A stretch of 64,000 nt of DNA, from assembly GCA_023362775.1 (NCBI GenBank), contig JALMGJ010000006.1:16204001-16268000 (forward strand), in the 5' to 3' direction. Positions 56,801-62,800 of the stretch are shown piece by piece (position 1 is the stretch's first letter; every line of letters begins with the position of its first letter). This stretch comes from Charina bottae (taxonomy: Eukaryota; Chordata; Lepidosauria; Squamata; Charinaidae). A program made the position numbers and the translations under genes. The notes below the pieces were generated by a model. That model worked only from the letters and a program-made list of their open reading frames with translations, ran no database searches and was not told the origin of the DNA.

Positions 56801-59800
56801 GCTTGTTGCATGGATGACTAGATCAAATGGGGGCACAGCCTCAGTTTTTCCAACCAAGGTTGTAGTGGATCATTGAATAGGCTGAACTAAAAAGTTGCAG
56901 ACACACTGGCTCACATGTCAACAGGTTGTTTTAAGACGGGAAAAATGGAATAGTAGCATTATCAAAATGTGACGTCTGATATGGGGACAATGGGGATTCA
57001 GAGTTTTCTCTCCTTTGCTTAGGATAAAAAGGAGAAAGATCTTGATGGTTCAGGAAAGAGGAGGAAAACAAGCCAATCAGAAGATGTAAGTAACACTGTT
57101 TTCATTTTTTAAATTCTTGTTCATCTTGGGATCTTAGCTAATTTGTATTAGAGGAATTAAGGATCATATATCCGTGCATTACATTGAATTATAAGGTTAT
57201 TTAGCAAAACATTTTTAATTAGTAATTTCTATTTCAGAAATAATAAATTGAAAGCAAAAGCCAAAATAAATTGAAAGCAACAGTCAAAACAGCCAATAAA
57301 TTGAAAGCAACAGCCAGAATATTCCAGGTTTTGGTTCTGCCAAACCACAGCCAATCTAGATCCATTAGCACACATTTTGAGAGACAGTATAATTGTTTTG
57401 GGTTGAAAACAAACCACAATTTTTTTGTTTTGCACACACCTCTGGCATTTAAATACTATCTTCATGCCAGTTTAATCACCAGATAAATGCCAGCAGTCAA
57501 GAGTAGGACCAACCTGTAAATTTCAGTGCTTTAAAGATGGTGCTCTCTTTAGCTTAGTTAGTACATATTTTCCTACCTTGTTGCTGGACTTTGCAGAATT
57601 AATCCTCTTTATTGGCACACCTTAATCTGCATAATATTTATGTCTTACAATTTTTAGAATCCTGTTCAGGGGGATTGGCCCCATCTTCCCTTTGGGACTA
57701 TCTTCTCCAGGTAGAATTTACCCTGGCTGGGAGAGGATGCTATGGGTACCTGCCCCTAGAGAGATCAGAGGGGCAGGAACCCCAAAAGTGTCATTCTCAG
57801 TGGTGGGCTGCTCACTGTGGGACAGTTTATTCTCTAGGTTTAAGCTGGCCTCCACCACTTTAGGAAGTAGTTGAAAATCTTTTGAGTTTGGAAGCCACAG
57901 CACCAGATTTCAAGGATTTTTAAAAAGTTGTTTAATATTTGGATTTTATGGCTATCTTTAATATACTCTTGTAAACCACCTAGAGTCATTTGAGTAAGCA
58001 ATGTACATACAATTGTAAATGAAGGAGTGAGAACATAATTTTAAGAAGTTGATGTTTGACAGAAGCTCAGAAAAATCTTGCATTCCTCAGCACAATTTTG
58101 GGATTTGTAGTAGCAAAAAACCTGACACCCTTGTTACTAAACTCCTTGCTCAAAGTTACTTGGGTTTCTAATCCTTAAAAAGACATTGAATGGCTGCCAT
58201 ATAGTTTAAAAGATGCTTGATCACTAGAGGAGGGAAATGTGTTTCTGAGCTTTAACTTCCAGACTTGATGTGATGGGTCATGGACATGACTGAATATTCC
58301 TTAATACAATCAATAAAATAAAATAAAAATAAACCCAGCCCTGCCTATAAACAGTTGGATATTAGGATGAAGCATTCTGGCTTTGCCTTTTCCTTGACAT
58401 GCTCTCTGTCTACCTTCAGGGGCTTAGCTTGTACAAAGGATTAGTCACTTATGTGATTCTCCATCTGTTAAAGCTCAGAAAGAGACTGCTTCCCTCCCAA
58501 TTTGTTCATGAAACCTTTTCGTATAATATTACATGGGACATATTCCCAACTTTACCTCAGTCTCAGAAGCTTTGGAGGGCAATTTTAAAATGTGTGGTAT
58601 AGCCTGATGGAAGGATATACATTAACATTTGTAATCCGGAACCAATATGATTTATTTATTTATTTTGCATTCCTTAGTCGAACACAGGGAGCTGTTATTT
58701 TTAATTTATTTTTGTAAATGGCCATAGACCATAGGAGAGAGAGAAAAACAGAAAGATTTACTACAATAAATAAAAGTAATTAAAATGCACACACAGAAAC
58801 AAAAGTCTACATAATGAGTAGGTAGAACTTGGCAAAGAGTAAAGTATCATGAATGATAGCAAGGTTCTATACACAAATTAGTAGGAGGACCTGGAACAAG
58901 GCAGGCAACAGTTATAGAAGAGAGAGATGAAAAGAAAAGAACCTGGGCTGTTGGTTGTAGAGCAAACCCACTCTAATGACCATGGCTATAGCTACAGCTA
59001 GGAAGTTTGAAACCTTTCAGAGCAGTAATCTTGCACTGATAATCTTCATAATCACTGATCATAAGAAGTGGAAAAGCTTGATAATAGTAAGTGGTTTAAT
59101 GACCCAAATGTAATATAAGGGGCAGTCTAGCAACACATGTGCCACAGATTCAATCTTGTCAGAGGGAGTTGTTGGTCCTCAGGCTTTCTCATTATCCATT
59201 ACCTGATCCTTCTAGTGCAGGGGTCCCCAACCTGTGGGCTGCGGCCTGTTAGTAACTGGGCCGCGGGGCTCCTGCCCGCAAACTCCGCCCCCTGGTGCTT
59301 GTGATTGGCTCCCGCCCGCAAACCCTGCCCCCAGTGCACGCAATTGGCTCCCGCCCGCAAACCCCGCCCCCCGGTCTGCGGAAAAATCGTCTTTTGAAAC
59401 CGGTCCCTGGCGCCAAAAATGTTGGGGACCCCTGTTCTAGTGGACTGTGTGCATCAGATCTGAAATTTTTTACACGCAAAGCATATCCTCTGATAACGAG
59501 CAATGATCCCTGCCTACGCTTTTTTAATTTGTTGGTAAAATTAGGCTACTTTGAACCTGGAGGAAAATAGACATGGTGAGCAAAGCAAACTGGCAAGAAA
59601 GAAAGCATGTCTCACAACTCATAACGATACCCAGAATTGGAACTGGGTCAAGGGATTTTCAGGTGCACCCAAAAGGAATCTGTTAATCCATACTTCACCC
59701 TGATTTGTAGGAGGATACTTCCAGAAGCTGCCGTGAAGACAGGCCCACTCTTGTAAGTGCTCTGACAGAGAGAAGAATTGATGCTGCTATCGGGAACCAG

Positions 59801-59884
59801 AATAAAGTGAAGTCCATGGCAACCCAGCTGCTAGCCAAATTTGAGGAGAATGCCCCTGTACAGTCCACCGGCATCCGGAGACAG
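27532..59884 (+). CDS. MICAL3: MICAL3, N-terminal half: 15 coding exons, gene continues to the right
   Basis: MICAL3 is a flavin-dependent monooxygenase that uses NADPH and oxygen to oxidise actin methionines and so disassembles filaments. It also works with Rab8 at exocytic vesicles. Joining the 15 exons listed below gives 746 codons in frame: a helical start (1-88), FAD domain with GAGPCG (about 93-98) and GDGRRN near 221, the [13 protein letters not shown] segment spanning exons 7-8, the CH domain (about 515-625, exons 11-13), and a basic, NLS-like stretch (KDKKEKD ... GKRRKTS, exons 14-15). The exon 15 end, [12 protein letters not shown], leads to the LIM domain in known MICAL3. The LIM and C-terminal Rab-binding regions are not in the window. 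Assignment to MICAL3 rather than MICAL2 rests on the first exon and exons 10-15, which fit MICAL3. Introns are AT-rich and full of transposons. Confidence 0.95.
27569..27664 (+). promoter_or_regulatory. Upstream ORF overlapping the MICAL3 start codon
   Basis: ATG at 27569 opens a 31-codon frame that ends at TAA 27662-27664, past the MICAL3 ATG (27648) in a different frame. A four-codon uORF (27539-27553) precedes it. An in-frame TGA at 27636-27638 shows that the MICAL3 frame cannot start earlier in this exon. If 27532-27647 is 5'UTR, these uORFs would be expected to lower translation of the main frame. Confidence 0.55.
27648..27911 (+). CDS. MICAL3: MICAL3 coding exon 1 (codons 1-88)
   Basis: It starts at the first in-frame ATG after a stop at 27636. 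It reads [20 protein letters not shown] and continues to KVCTNAK; donor GTGAGC. It ends in phase 0. It encodes the helical N-terminus of the monooxygenase domain. The exon itself probably begins at 27532 after TAG. Confidence 0.95.
28409..28542. mobile_element. hAT-type MITE with duplication GTTTAGAG
   Basis: Ends CAGTGTTTCTCAACCTCAGC and GAGATTGAGAAACACTG, with a nested palindrome around AGCATGCTAGCTGGGGAATT. The 8-bp GTTTAGAG stands at 28401-28408 and 28543-28550, and the second copy is also the left duplication of the next element. Confidence 0.85.
28551..28918. mobile_element. Short relative of the ADO-carrying hAT element
   Basis: CAAGGGTCGGAAATGGC at the left and TTTGCCGACCCCTG at the right, as in 6303-7799, with the duplication GTTTAGAG (28543-28550, 28919-28926). 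It lacks the ADO ORF. It has three ATTGG modules at 28759, 28798 and 28836 with GC-box stretches between them. Confidence 0.9.
30112..30180 (+). repeat. CR1 LINE 3'-end fragment
   Basis: ATAGAATCATAGGGTTGGAA, then AGGACCTTGGAGGTCTTCTA, is the conserved end of CR1 elements. Only the tail remains. Confidence 0.7.
31600..31705 (+). repeat. LINE tail running into (GATA)n
   Basis: GGGGGGAGATGGGCAGTGAT, then ATAAATAAATAAATAA, then about 14 GATA units (31651-31705). The tetranucleotide array directly continues the LINE-like tail. Confidence 0.8.
32202..32409 (+). CDS. MICAL3: MICAL3 coding exon 2 (codons 89-158, partial last)
   Basis: Acceptor TTCTAG, donor GTAAGG. It starts [18 protein letters not shown], the FAD-binding Rossmann motif, and continues [20 protein letters not shown]. 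It ends in phase 1 after the first base of the Ser codon completed by exon 3. Confidence 0.95.
32410..34450 (+). other. MICAL3 intron with a possible repeat at 34100-34330
   Basis: GAATACTTTATTGGCCAAGT and CAAGGAATTTGTCTTTGGTG near 34107-34160 resemble a dispersed squamate repeat that I know only by its sequence. The frame 33364-33750 is not supported as an exon. Confidence 0.4.
34451..34567 (+). CDS. MICAL3: MICAL3 coding exon 3
   Basis: Acceptor TTTCTCAG, donor GTAAGT. It encodes (S)[16 protein letters not shown] and ends EDQENG plus one base. Phase 1 to phase 1, 117 bp. Part of the FAD domain. Confidence 0.95.
34637..34973 (-). repeat. SINE type B, reversed, in the intron after exon 3
   Basis: Reads CGTGTCCGACTCTAGGGGCC at the left (3' end) and ACCCGCTGAGCCACCACGCC at the right (tRNA head). 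The 11-bp duplication ATCTAAGAAAT flanks it (34626-34636, 34974-34984). Confidence 0.9.
35174..35275 (+). CDS. MICAL3: MICAL3 coding exon 4
   Basis: Acceptor ATCTGCAG, donor GTAACT. It encodes [20 protein letters not shown] and [12 protein letters not shown]. The GDGRRN motif is the second FAD-domain signature of MICALs. 102 bp, phase 1 to 1. Confidence 0.95.
35911..36066 (+). CDS. MICAL3: MICAL3 coding exon 5
   Basis: Acceptor TTCTGTAG, donor GTTTGT. It encodes [20 protein letters not shown], then [15 protein letters not shown] and [14 protein letters not shown]. 156 bp, phase 1 to 1. Confidence 0.95.
36363..36638. mobile_element. Non-autonomous hAT element (CAGAGCTTTCCAAAC family)
   Basis: Inverted ends CAGAGCTTTCCAAACTTT and CAGTTTGGAAAGCTCTG, with the duplication TCTTAAAC (36355-36362, 36639-36646). 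The interior holds two CAAGGCAGGCACTAGGACCT units. Confidence 0.9.
37110..37210 (+). CDS. MICAL3: MICAL3 coding exon 6
   Basis: Acceptor CATTTTAG, donor GTAAGT. It encodes [20 protein letters not shown] and [13 protein letters not shown]. 101 bp, phase 1 to 0. Confidence 0.95.
38275..39838 (-). mobile_element. Tc1-type transposon with a broken transposase gene
   Basis: Inverted ends (left TGCTGCTCAAAAAAATAAAG, right CTTTATTTTTTTGAGCAGTG) lie between TA dinucleotides (38273-38274, 39839-39840). The 1,564-bp length is right for Tc1. It lies in the intron between coding exons 6 and 7, antisense to MICAL3. Elements with these ends are known from fish and lampreys. Confidence 0.9.
38518..39541 (-). 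pseudogene. Tc1 transposase, two frameshifts
   Basis: The N-terminal part (from the Met at 39541) has the helix-turn-helix pattern [20 protein letters not shown] for terminal-repeat binding. The catalytic part contains LFTDESRF (first Asp), LMQDNARPH (second Asp), then, in another frame, NPIEHIW with the final Glu, a DD34E arrangement. One base is missing near 39108-39112 (frame changes after FAREHK) and another near 38732-38735 (after DWPARS). The product would be inactive. Only two lesions suggest a fairly recent copy. Confidence 0.85.
40409..40666 (+). CDS. MICAL3: MICAL3 coding exon 7
   Basis: Acceptor CTGGCAG, donor GTTTGT. It encodes [20 protein letters not shown], then [20 protein letters not shown] and ends [10 protein letters not shown]. 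258 bp, phase 0 to 0. The GDSLLE end and PFWPMGTG of the next exon form the conserved flavin-contacting segment. Confidence 0.95.
41675..41790 (+). CDS. MICAL3: MICAL3 coding exon 8
   Basis: Acceptor CTTCCAG, donor GTAATG. It encodes [20 protein letters not shown] and ends SPLEVLAE plus two bases. 116 bp, phase 0 to 2. Confidence 0.95.
41814..41853 (+). repeat. (TG)n microsatellite
   Basis: About 20 TG units beginning 23 bp after the exon 8 donor. Close enough to the splice site that length variation could matter. Confidence 0.9.
42754..42934. mobile_element. hAT element, right end missing
   Basis: It starts CAGGGCTTTCCAAAGTTTTC and has the GCGACACACCAACCGCCGTT GC-rich interior of the copy at 54576, but stops after GGAAGCGCTGATGATTAG with no right terminus. 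Confidence 0.75.
43578..43704 (+). CDS. MICAL3: MICAL3 coding exon 9
   Basis: Acceptor TTCCTAG, donor GTAATT. It encodes [20 protein letters not shown] and ends NVNFLRPSQ. 127 bp, phase 2 to 0. The next intron (9 kb) holds the PLE fold-back insertion. Confidence 0.95.
43932..44265. mobile_element. Non-autonomous hAT element, GC-rich interior
   Basis: Ends CAGAGCTTTCCAAACTGTGT and CTTTGGAAAGCCCTG, with the duplication GATTAAGC (43924-43931, 44266-44273). The interior mixes the TGTGTCGCGACACA type with the CGCGGGAAAAC type, as if the two subfamilies had recombined. Confidence 0.9.
44405..44620 (+). repeat. 5S-rRNA-derived SINE with LINE-type tail
   Basis: GGGCCTGTTTAGTACTTAGA followed by TGGGAGATCT matches the 5S rRNA internal promoter. 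It is followed by GTAAGCTGCCCAGAGTCCCC and an (AAAT)n tail. Head and tail together show the composite structure of 5S-class SINEs. Confidence 0.7.
44690..44886 (+). repeat. CR1 LINE 3'-end fragment
   Basis: GTGGAACAGCTTGCCTCCCA, then GCTGGAGGTTTTCAAGAAGA, then AAGGTCCCTTCCAACCCTAT is the conserved CR1 3' region. The reading frame is broken. Confidence 0.8.
45036..45069 (-). ncRNA. Hammerhead-ribozyme-like core, left outer repeat
   Basis: On the minus strand: CTGAAGA, a 6-bp stem (CTCCTT/AAGGAG) with loop GGAT, then GAAACGTT. This fits CUGANGA - stem II - GAAA with a two-base stem III and a GUU cleavage site. PLE terminal repeats are known to carry such ribozymes. Confidence 0.5.
45171..47720 (-). 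CDS. PLE reverse transcriptase / GIY-YIG endonuclease, left arm
   Basis: A complete 849-codon ORF, identical in translation to the copy at 49924-52473 (domain details there). It is the full unit of the left arm and lies antisense to MICAL3. It starts in the terminal repeat: the first codons [18 protein letters not shown] overlap the repeat sequence. Within the left arm it is followed (in its own upstream direction) by a truncated copy at 47885-48836 in head-to-tail order, with a repeat spacing of 2,714 bp. Confidence 0.95.
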   Translation of the reverse strand: MIQATDNSTWMTENLHRHIAIHFGDETLKLVRKFEKTARKVADYRNHLRFNLRCRQQRLIPTSLRLQSTVKGHRADQILQQAQRHLLNERIRQVHFTIDALQYNFENLHQELTATLPDPILDRVIQLGNKVQLAQHHKTKERQTKKFDILLSRSKQKQGTGETAGRNNNNRTTEDKKNMWVKNLSDRELTQPERDVLAKGLNFAITPKQVPVVELITATESAIHNNHLPFEEAEQLRLKISAALSSAQPPPPNLTVQERRALTALSKDETITILPADKGRCTVVLNTADYHNKITSLLEDHHTYEKLKRDPTNNYKKKAIDSLKQLEHDGSIDRITYHRLYPGEAIPCIYGLPKIHKEGTPLRPIVSSINSVTYNIAKHLSTILAPLVGHSEHHIHNSEEFVSKAKILKLDTDETMVSFDVSSLFTSIPTTHALSAVRKRLEEDSTLERRSHLNPNQICHLLDLCLNTTYFTYRGDFYRQKHGCAMGSPVSPIVANLYMEEVEKKALNTFQGTVPTHWFRYVDDTWVKIKAQEVQAFTDHINTIDANISFTREDTKDNRLAFLDCEVLIGTGGKLEIGIYRKPTHTDQYLMFDSHHPLQHKLGVIRTLSHRAETIPTSMDSKKNEQQHLRTALQACGYPNWAFTKSKSTRPKTATDRAETQSKRKNLVIPYMAGVSEKIKRIFGKHHIPVYFKPTNTLRQRLVHPKDQTPKHKESNVVYAIQCSEECSELYIGETKQPLYRRMAQHRRSNTTGPESAVYLHLKEKGHSFEDINVHILDREDRWFERGVKESIHANLENPSLNRGGGLRHNLSPIFLPALSSVPRKIKTISQAQQQQGNLNDPPLDDKGT
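47750..47783 (-). ncRNA. Hammerhead-ribozyme-like core, left internal repeat
   Basis: Same core as at 45036-45069, between the truncated and complete units of the left arm. Predicted cleavage lies about 29 nt upstream of the ORF start at 47720. Confidence 0.5.
47885..48836 (-). pseudogene. 5'-truncated PLE unit, left arm
   Basis: It holds only the C-terminal part of the PLE ORF, from about the AQEVQAF region after the YVDD motif to the end. The part that can be compared is identical to the full copies. It ends at TGTACT (48836), where sequence reverses. Confidence 0.9.
48815..49759 (+). pseudogene. 5'-truncated PLE unit, right arm, fused ORF over the centre
   Basis: The PLE frame resumes at CAACATTAGC (48847), just after the YVDD-containing region, and runs to the normal stop at 49759. 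By chance the frame is open across the inversion centre back to an ATG at 48815, giving a 314-codon ORF. It starts with about 11 codons of unrelated frame ([11 protein letters not shown]), followed by the D/E-motif region and the GIY-YIG endonuclease. It lacks the RT catalytic motifs. Confidence 0.9.
49861..49895 (+). ncRNA. Hammerhead-ribozyme-like core, right internal repeat
   Basis: CTGAAGA at 49861-49867, stem CTCCTT/AAGGAG, GAAACGTT at 49887-49894. The predicted cleavage after 49894 leaves a 29-nt leader before the ORF start at 49924. The stem I partner is not obvious, so the fold needs testing. Confidence 0.5.
49924..52473 (+). CDS. PLE reverse transcriptase / GIY-YIG endonuclease, right arm
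   Basis: An intact 849-codon ORF of an endonuclease-containing Penelope-like element. An N-terminal basic, helical region (1-250) precedes the RT. RT motifs: [13 protein letters not shown] (273-285), YGLPKIHK with PLRPIVS (350-367), [14 protein letters not shown] (416-429, catalytic Asp420), [19 protein letters not shown] (482-500) and WFRYVDD (518-524, Asp523-Asp524). After FLDCEV and [11 protein letters not shown] comes the GIY-YIG domain: NVVYAIQC (716-723), [17 protein letters not shown] (730-746) and [13 protein letters not shown] (782-794). PLE proteins reverse transcribe from a nick made by the GIY-YIG nuclease and are related to telomerase RT. Placement among vertebrate PLE groups (for example Neptune or Poseidon) is not decided here. 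Confidence 0.95.
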   Translation: MIQATDNSTWMTENLHRHIAIHFGDETLKLVRKFEKTARKVADYRNHLRFNLRCRQQRLIPTSLRLQSTVKGHRADQILQQAQRHLLNERIRQVHFTIDALQYNFENLHQELTATLPDPILDRVIQLGNKVQLAQHHKTKERQTKKFDILLSRSKQKQGTGETAGRNNNNRTTEDKKNMWVKNLSDRELTQPERDVLAKGLNFAITPKQVPVVELITATESAIHNNHLPFEEAEQLRLKISAALSSAQPPPPNLTVQERRALTALSKDETITILPADKGRCTVVLNTADYHNKITSLLEDHHTYEKLKRDPTNNYKKKAIDSLKQLEHDGSIDRITYHRLYPGEAIPCIYGLPKIHKEGTPLRPIVSSINSVTYNIAKHLSTILAPLVGHSEHHIHNSEEFVSKAKILKLDTDETMVSFDVSSLFTSIPTTHALSAVRKRLEEDSTLERRSHLNPNQICHLLDLCLNTTYFTYRGDFYRQKHGCAMGSPVSPIVANLYMEEVEKKALNTFQGTVPTHWFRYVDDTWVKIKAQEVQAFTDHINTIDANISFTREDTKDNRLAFLDCEVLIGTGGKLEIGIYRKPTHTDQYLMFDSHHPLQHKLGVIRTLSHRAETIPTSMDSKKNEQQHLRTALQACGYPNWAFTKSKSTRPKTATDRAETQSKRKNLVIPYMAGVSEKIKRIFGKHHIPVYFKPTNTLRQRLVHPKDQTPKHKESNVVYAIQCSEECSELYIGETKQPLYRRMAQHRRSNTTGPESAVYLHLKEKGHSFEDINVHILDREDRWFERGVKESIHANLENPSLNRGGGLRHNLSPIFLPALSSVPRKIKTISQAQQQQGNLNDPPLDDKGT
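52575..52609 (+). ncRNA. Hammerhead-ribozyme-like core, right outer repeat
   Basis: Fourth copy of the same core, 2,714 bp from the previous one. It is followed by 45 bp to the arm end at ...AAGCTACAGA. Confidence 0.5.
52754..52847 (+). CDS. MICAL3: MICAL3 coding exon 10
   Basis: Acceptor GCTGCAG 100 bp after the PLE insertion, donor GTAAGT. It encodes [20 protein letters not shown], then [11 protein letters not shown] plus one base. 94 bp, phase 0 to 1. It links the monooxygenase and CH domains. Confidence 0.95.
53331..53562. mobile_element. hAT element, left end degraded
   Basis: The right end CACAGTTTGGAAAGCTCTG and interior GGCACTAGGACCTGCGCAGA belong to the CAGAGCTTTCCAAAC family. The left terminus is altered (CAGAGTTCCCC) and no duplication is seen. 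Confidence 0.6.
53801..53863 (+). repeat. LINE tail with (AAAT)n(AAAG)n
   Basis: AGAGATGGGCGGGGATAAAT, then AAAT and AAAG units. Same tail type as at 13900 and 31600. Confidence 0.6.
54053..54200 (+). CDS. MICAL3: MICAL3 coding exon 11, CH domain start
   Basis: Acceptor ATTTCAG, donor GTAAGC. It encodes [20 protein letters not shown], then [20 protein letters not shown]. 148 bp, phase 1 to 2. [16 protein letters not shown] is the CH-domain signature. Confidence 0.95.
54350..54546 (+). CDS. MICAL3: MICAL3 coding exon 12, CH domain end
   Basis: Acceptor CCTTCCAG, donor GTAAGA. It encodes [20 protein letters not shown], then [20 protein letters not shown]. 197 bp, phase 2 to 1. A hAT element starts only 29 bp after its end. 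Confidence 0.95.
54576..54846. mobile_element. hAT element next to the exon 12 donor
   Basis: Ends CAGGGCTTTCCAAAGTTTTC and CAGTTTGGAAAGCTATG, with the duplication TACTAGAA (54568-54575, 54847-54854). The interior has strong palindromes of GGTGTGTCGCCGCGGGAAAA and its complement. Confidence 0.9.
55743..55855 (+). CDS. MICAL3: MICAL3 coding exon 13
   Basis: Acceptor TCTCACAG, donor GTAATA. It encodes [20 protein letters not shown] and [17 protein letters not shown]. 113 bp, phase 1 to 0. Confidence 0.95.
57023..57085 (+). CDS. MICAL3: MICAL3 coding exon 14, basic stretch
   Basis: Acceptor TTGCTTAG, donor GTAAGT. 63 bp encoding [20 protein letters not shown] plus Asp. The paired basic clusters resemble a bipartite nuclear localisation signal, as in vertebrate MICAL2/3. 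Confidence 0.9.
57239..57325 (+). repeat. Three-copy tandem repeat
   Basis: AATAAATTGAAAGCAA occurs three times, at about 57242, 57265 and 57295. A local duplication in AT-rich intron sequence. Confidence 0.6.
59218..59434. mobile_element. Non-autonomous hAT element with ATTGG/GC-box modules
   Basis: Perfect inverted 15-bp ends CAGGGGTCCCCAACC, with the duplication TTCTAGTG (59210-59217, 59435-59442). The interior has two ATTGGCTCCCGCCCGCAAAC units (59304, 59343), the same module found in the hAT elements at 6303 and 28551, which have different termini. Confidence 0.9.
59711..59884 (+). CDS. MICAL3: MICAL3 coding exon 15, last recognised exon
   Basis: Acceptor ATTTGTAG, donor GTGAGA. It encodes [20 protein letters not shown], then [20 protein letters not shown] and STGIRRQ. 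174 bp, phase 0 to 0. The LIM domain would follow in the next exons. Confidence 0.95.
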
Positions 59885-62800
59885 GTGAGAAGGGACTTCG
59901 CGTTGGATGCATTTGGGGCTTCAGTTAATGGTTTGATAAAGGATGGATGGCCTCAGGGCATTTGGATTGGATTGGAGGGACTGCATCTCCCTCTAGCCAA
60001 ATAATTTATAAAAGCTACTCTTGCATTCTAAGAATAAAGAAGCACTTTCTCTTTTTGATCCTGGTGGAGTTTTATGCCAATCTCTCAGAGAGCAGCACTG
60101 GAATACAGAGACATGCTGGCGTGTTGCCATTTCTTTGCTCAGTGTCTAGAAAGAGTTTGGGGTTGGAGGCCTGATCAAGTTCCCAGGTCATGAAAGCTAC
60201 TGCTTGAGAGCACTGTCAGCCTCCACTTTGTGTTCATCCTGGAGTTAAGTGTAGCCTTCAGGGAAGTCCTTTGTAAAATAATCTTTGATGAATTGCCATC
60301 TGTTCAACATACAGAGGGCAATTTTCAGTAGCTGTTGCGATGAATCATTCATGCATAGCCAGCTCTTCTACTTGAGAAAGTGGCTCAAATAACTGGCTTC
60401 ACCCAGGAATCCTATAGAGTTTATTTAACTTGACTGAGCACAGCAGGAGAGATTTTTTTTTCCCAGTGAACGTTACCCAATTTACAATGTGCTGTAAGTG
60501 GAATGCCAGAACTCCAAGTGATACCCTGGTAGAGATACTCTTGGCATGAAGAAGCCCATGGATTAAAACACCTATGCTGTGATTTTTTTAGGATTATTTT
60601 TTCTCTGATAGTTCACTTCCAATCTAAACTTATAAATAACCTGTCCAAATAATAGGAGACAGATGGCCTTCTTTCATGGCTAAGTTTCTGTCTTCCTTCC
60701 CTTTTTTTCCTTCCATTTTTATATAATTTTCTATTTTTTGTTTGCCAACTAATTTTTCCTTTACTCCATTTTTTCCCCCTCCTTGATGTCTGTCTTCCGA
60801 TCACCCTGTTCAATATCTACCCTGTCCCTTTGTGGGTTTCTTTGTGAGTTCTGTTTTTGCCTTTTGTGGGGAATGCCCACCATCCTGGGCGTGTTATGAC
60901 CTGCATGCAACATTCTGCCCAGCCTTATCAAGACCGTGCTCTCAGCCATCCCACCCATCGACAGCGAGAGCAGGGCCGCCATGCCCCAATACCTCAGTGG
61001 AAACAGGTAAAACAAACCCCAGTGAATGACTGTCACACTACCAACCCCATCAGCTACTGCTTTTCCATTCCACGCTACTCCTATTCCTGTATGCAGGCAC
61101 TGCTTTTTGATCAAGATCTCTGAGTCTATTAAGGAGTTACGGTTTTTATATGGCTCCTAGTTCTAGTCATCAGTGAAACTGATAGCATAGGTGGTCCTTT
61201 CCAATGCATCTTATTAACAGAACCTTGAGCAGTCATGAGATCACTACTGTGAAAGCATCTCATAAATGTAAATTTCATTTTATATGAAAGCATTGCTTTC
61301 CCATCAGTTTATGTAATTCTGATTTGGAGATATTCAGAATTCAGTCTCAGAAGCACTTAATATTATTGCATTCTAGTATTTGTGAGGAACTTTCGCAAGG
61401 GAGATCAGATCCTCAGCACTGGAAAACATAACATGAGAATTAGTCCTGATTCTGACAGAAACACCTCACATACTGTGAAATATACCAATTTCCTGGTGTA
61501 TCCCTCTTGTGCTAATGTAGAGGAACTGGCAGGTGGCCAGAGATATACAGTATATCTCTATTACGAATAATAAGAAATGTTTACTTAATTTGGCATTATG
61601 GATTTTTGCTATATATCCAGTAGATGCTGGTCTTTTTTTCAGCTTCATTCTAGTGTTCTCTAATACATATGCAGGAGTATATAGATTCTTTAAGAGGAAA
61701 GGTGTAATAGTACTATTGCTTCTAATATTATTTTTTCCAGTTTGCATCTGCTTAAAACACAAATGAAGATGAAGATGAAGATGACTCAATTTGGTCTCAG
61801 TAAATTCTTGTTCATGAATGCTTCTTGTTGGCTTACTTGTTTATAGCAGATATCATCTATAATCTTTATCAACTCTATGAGTAGCCTCCTTCAACCTGTT
61901 ACTATCAGCAGGATACCAGATTATGAAATCCTCCCATAATTATTTACCAAGATATTTTAATTCGGGTTTCAGCCATTCAGTCAGAAGATACTGTATATAC
62001 TTTTCACCTGTTTCTGGCCAAAGTTGTGCATAACATTTTGAAAGCAAAATGAAGTGGAAAATAGCAGACAGAATGTAACCAAGCCAGATGGATATTTCTG
62101 AATGTAGTGGTTCATTCCAGCTCAGATCATGTGCTAAGTGCAGAGCCAAGAAACATGGAATTAATCTGCAAGAGAAGAATATTTAAAAAAAACATAGTTT
62201 TGCAATATGACTCTTTTTTGGTATATGATTTAAAATATCAAATTTGTACAGTAGAATTCTTGCTGCGTTATACAGCTTAGCTGCTTGCTTCTGAGGAATT
62301 TATACGCAGGACTGCATCCCAGGGCTGATCCACACAACTCTCAGACTTATAATTTGTCACTTTTCTTTTTAGCAGATCGTTTAATTTCTTAGCCTAGATT
62401 CAGGTGAGTCCCTGAGAAAGCAATCACCTGAAATATGTCATTGGTATGATTCTGTCTACCAAAATGAAATTGCTTTGAGGTCTTAATCTTCACAATTGTC
62501 CTGTGTAAAGACAACACTGCTAAAGAATGATACTATCTTGATCAGTGAAAAGCACATCAAGAATGAGTCACTGGAACAGGATGAACTATCACAAGAGATT
62601 TCAGCCTTTGAAGAACTTTTGGTGGCCAGCTAATGGAGAAGTCACTGTAAGAATAGGCAAAACAAAGAAACCCCACAAGCTATCCAATATTAGTAGTTAA
62701 TGGAGATGTGTCTTTCTAATACTGAATGGTTTCAAGATCTTATCACTTTGTTTCTTACAATTTTTCTTCTGACTGCACCAGATGGTAGTTGTTCATGAAT

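Noticed and set aside
27648..59884. MICAL2 as the identity of the spliced gene
   Set aside because: The first exon ([13 protein letters not shown]), the exon 10-11 linker and the exon 13-15 basic region fit MICAL3 and differ from what I know of MICAL2.
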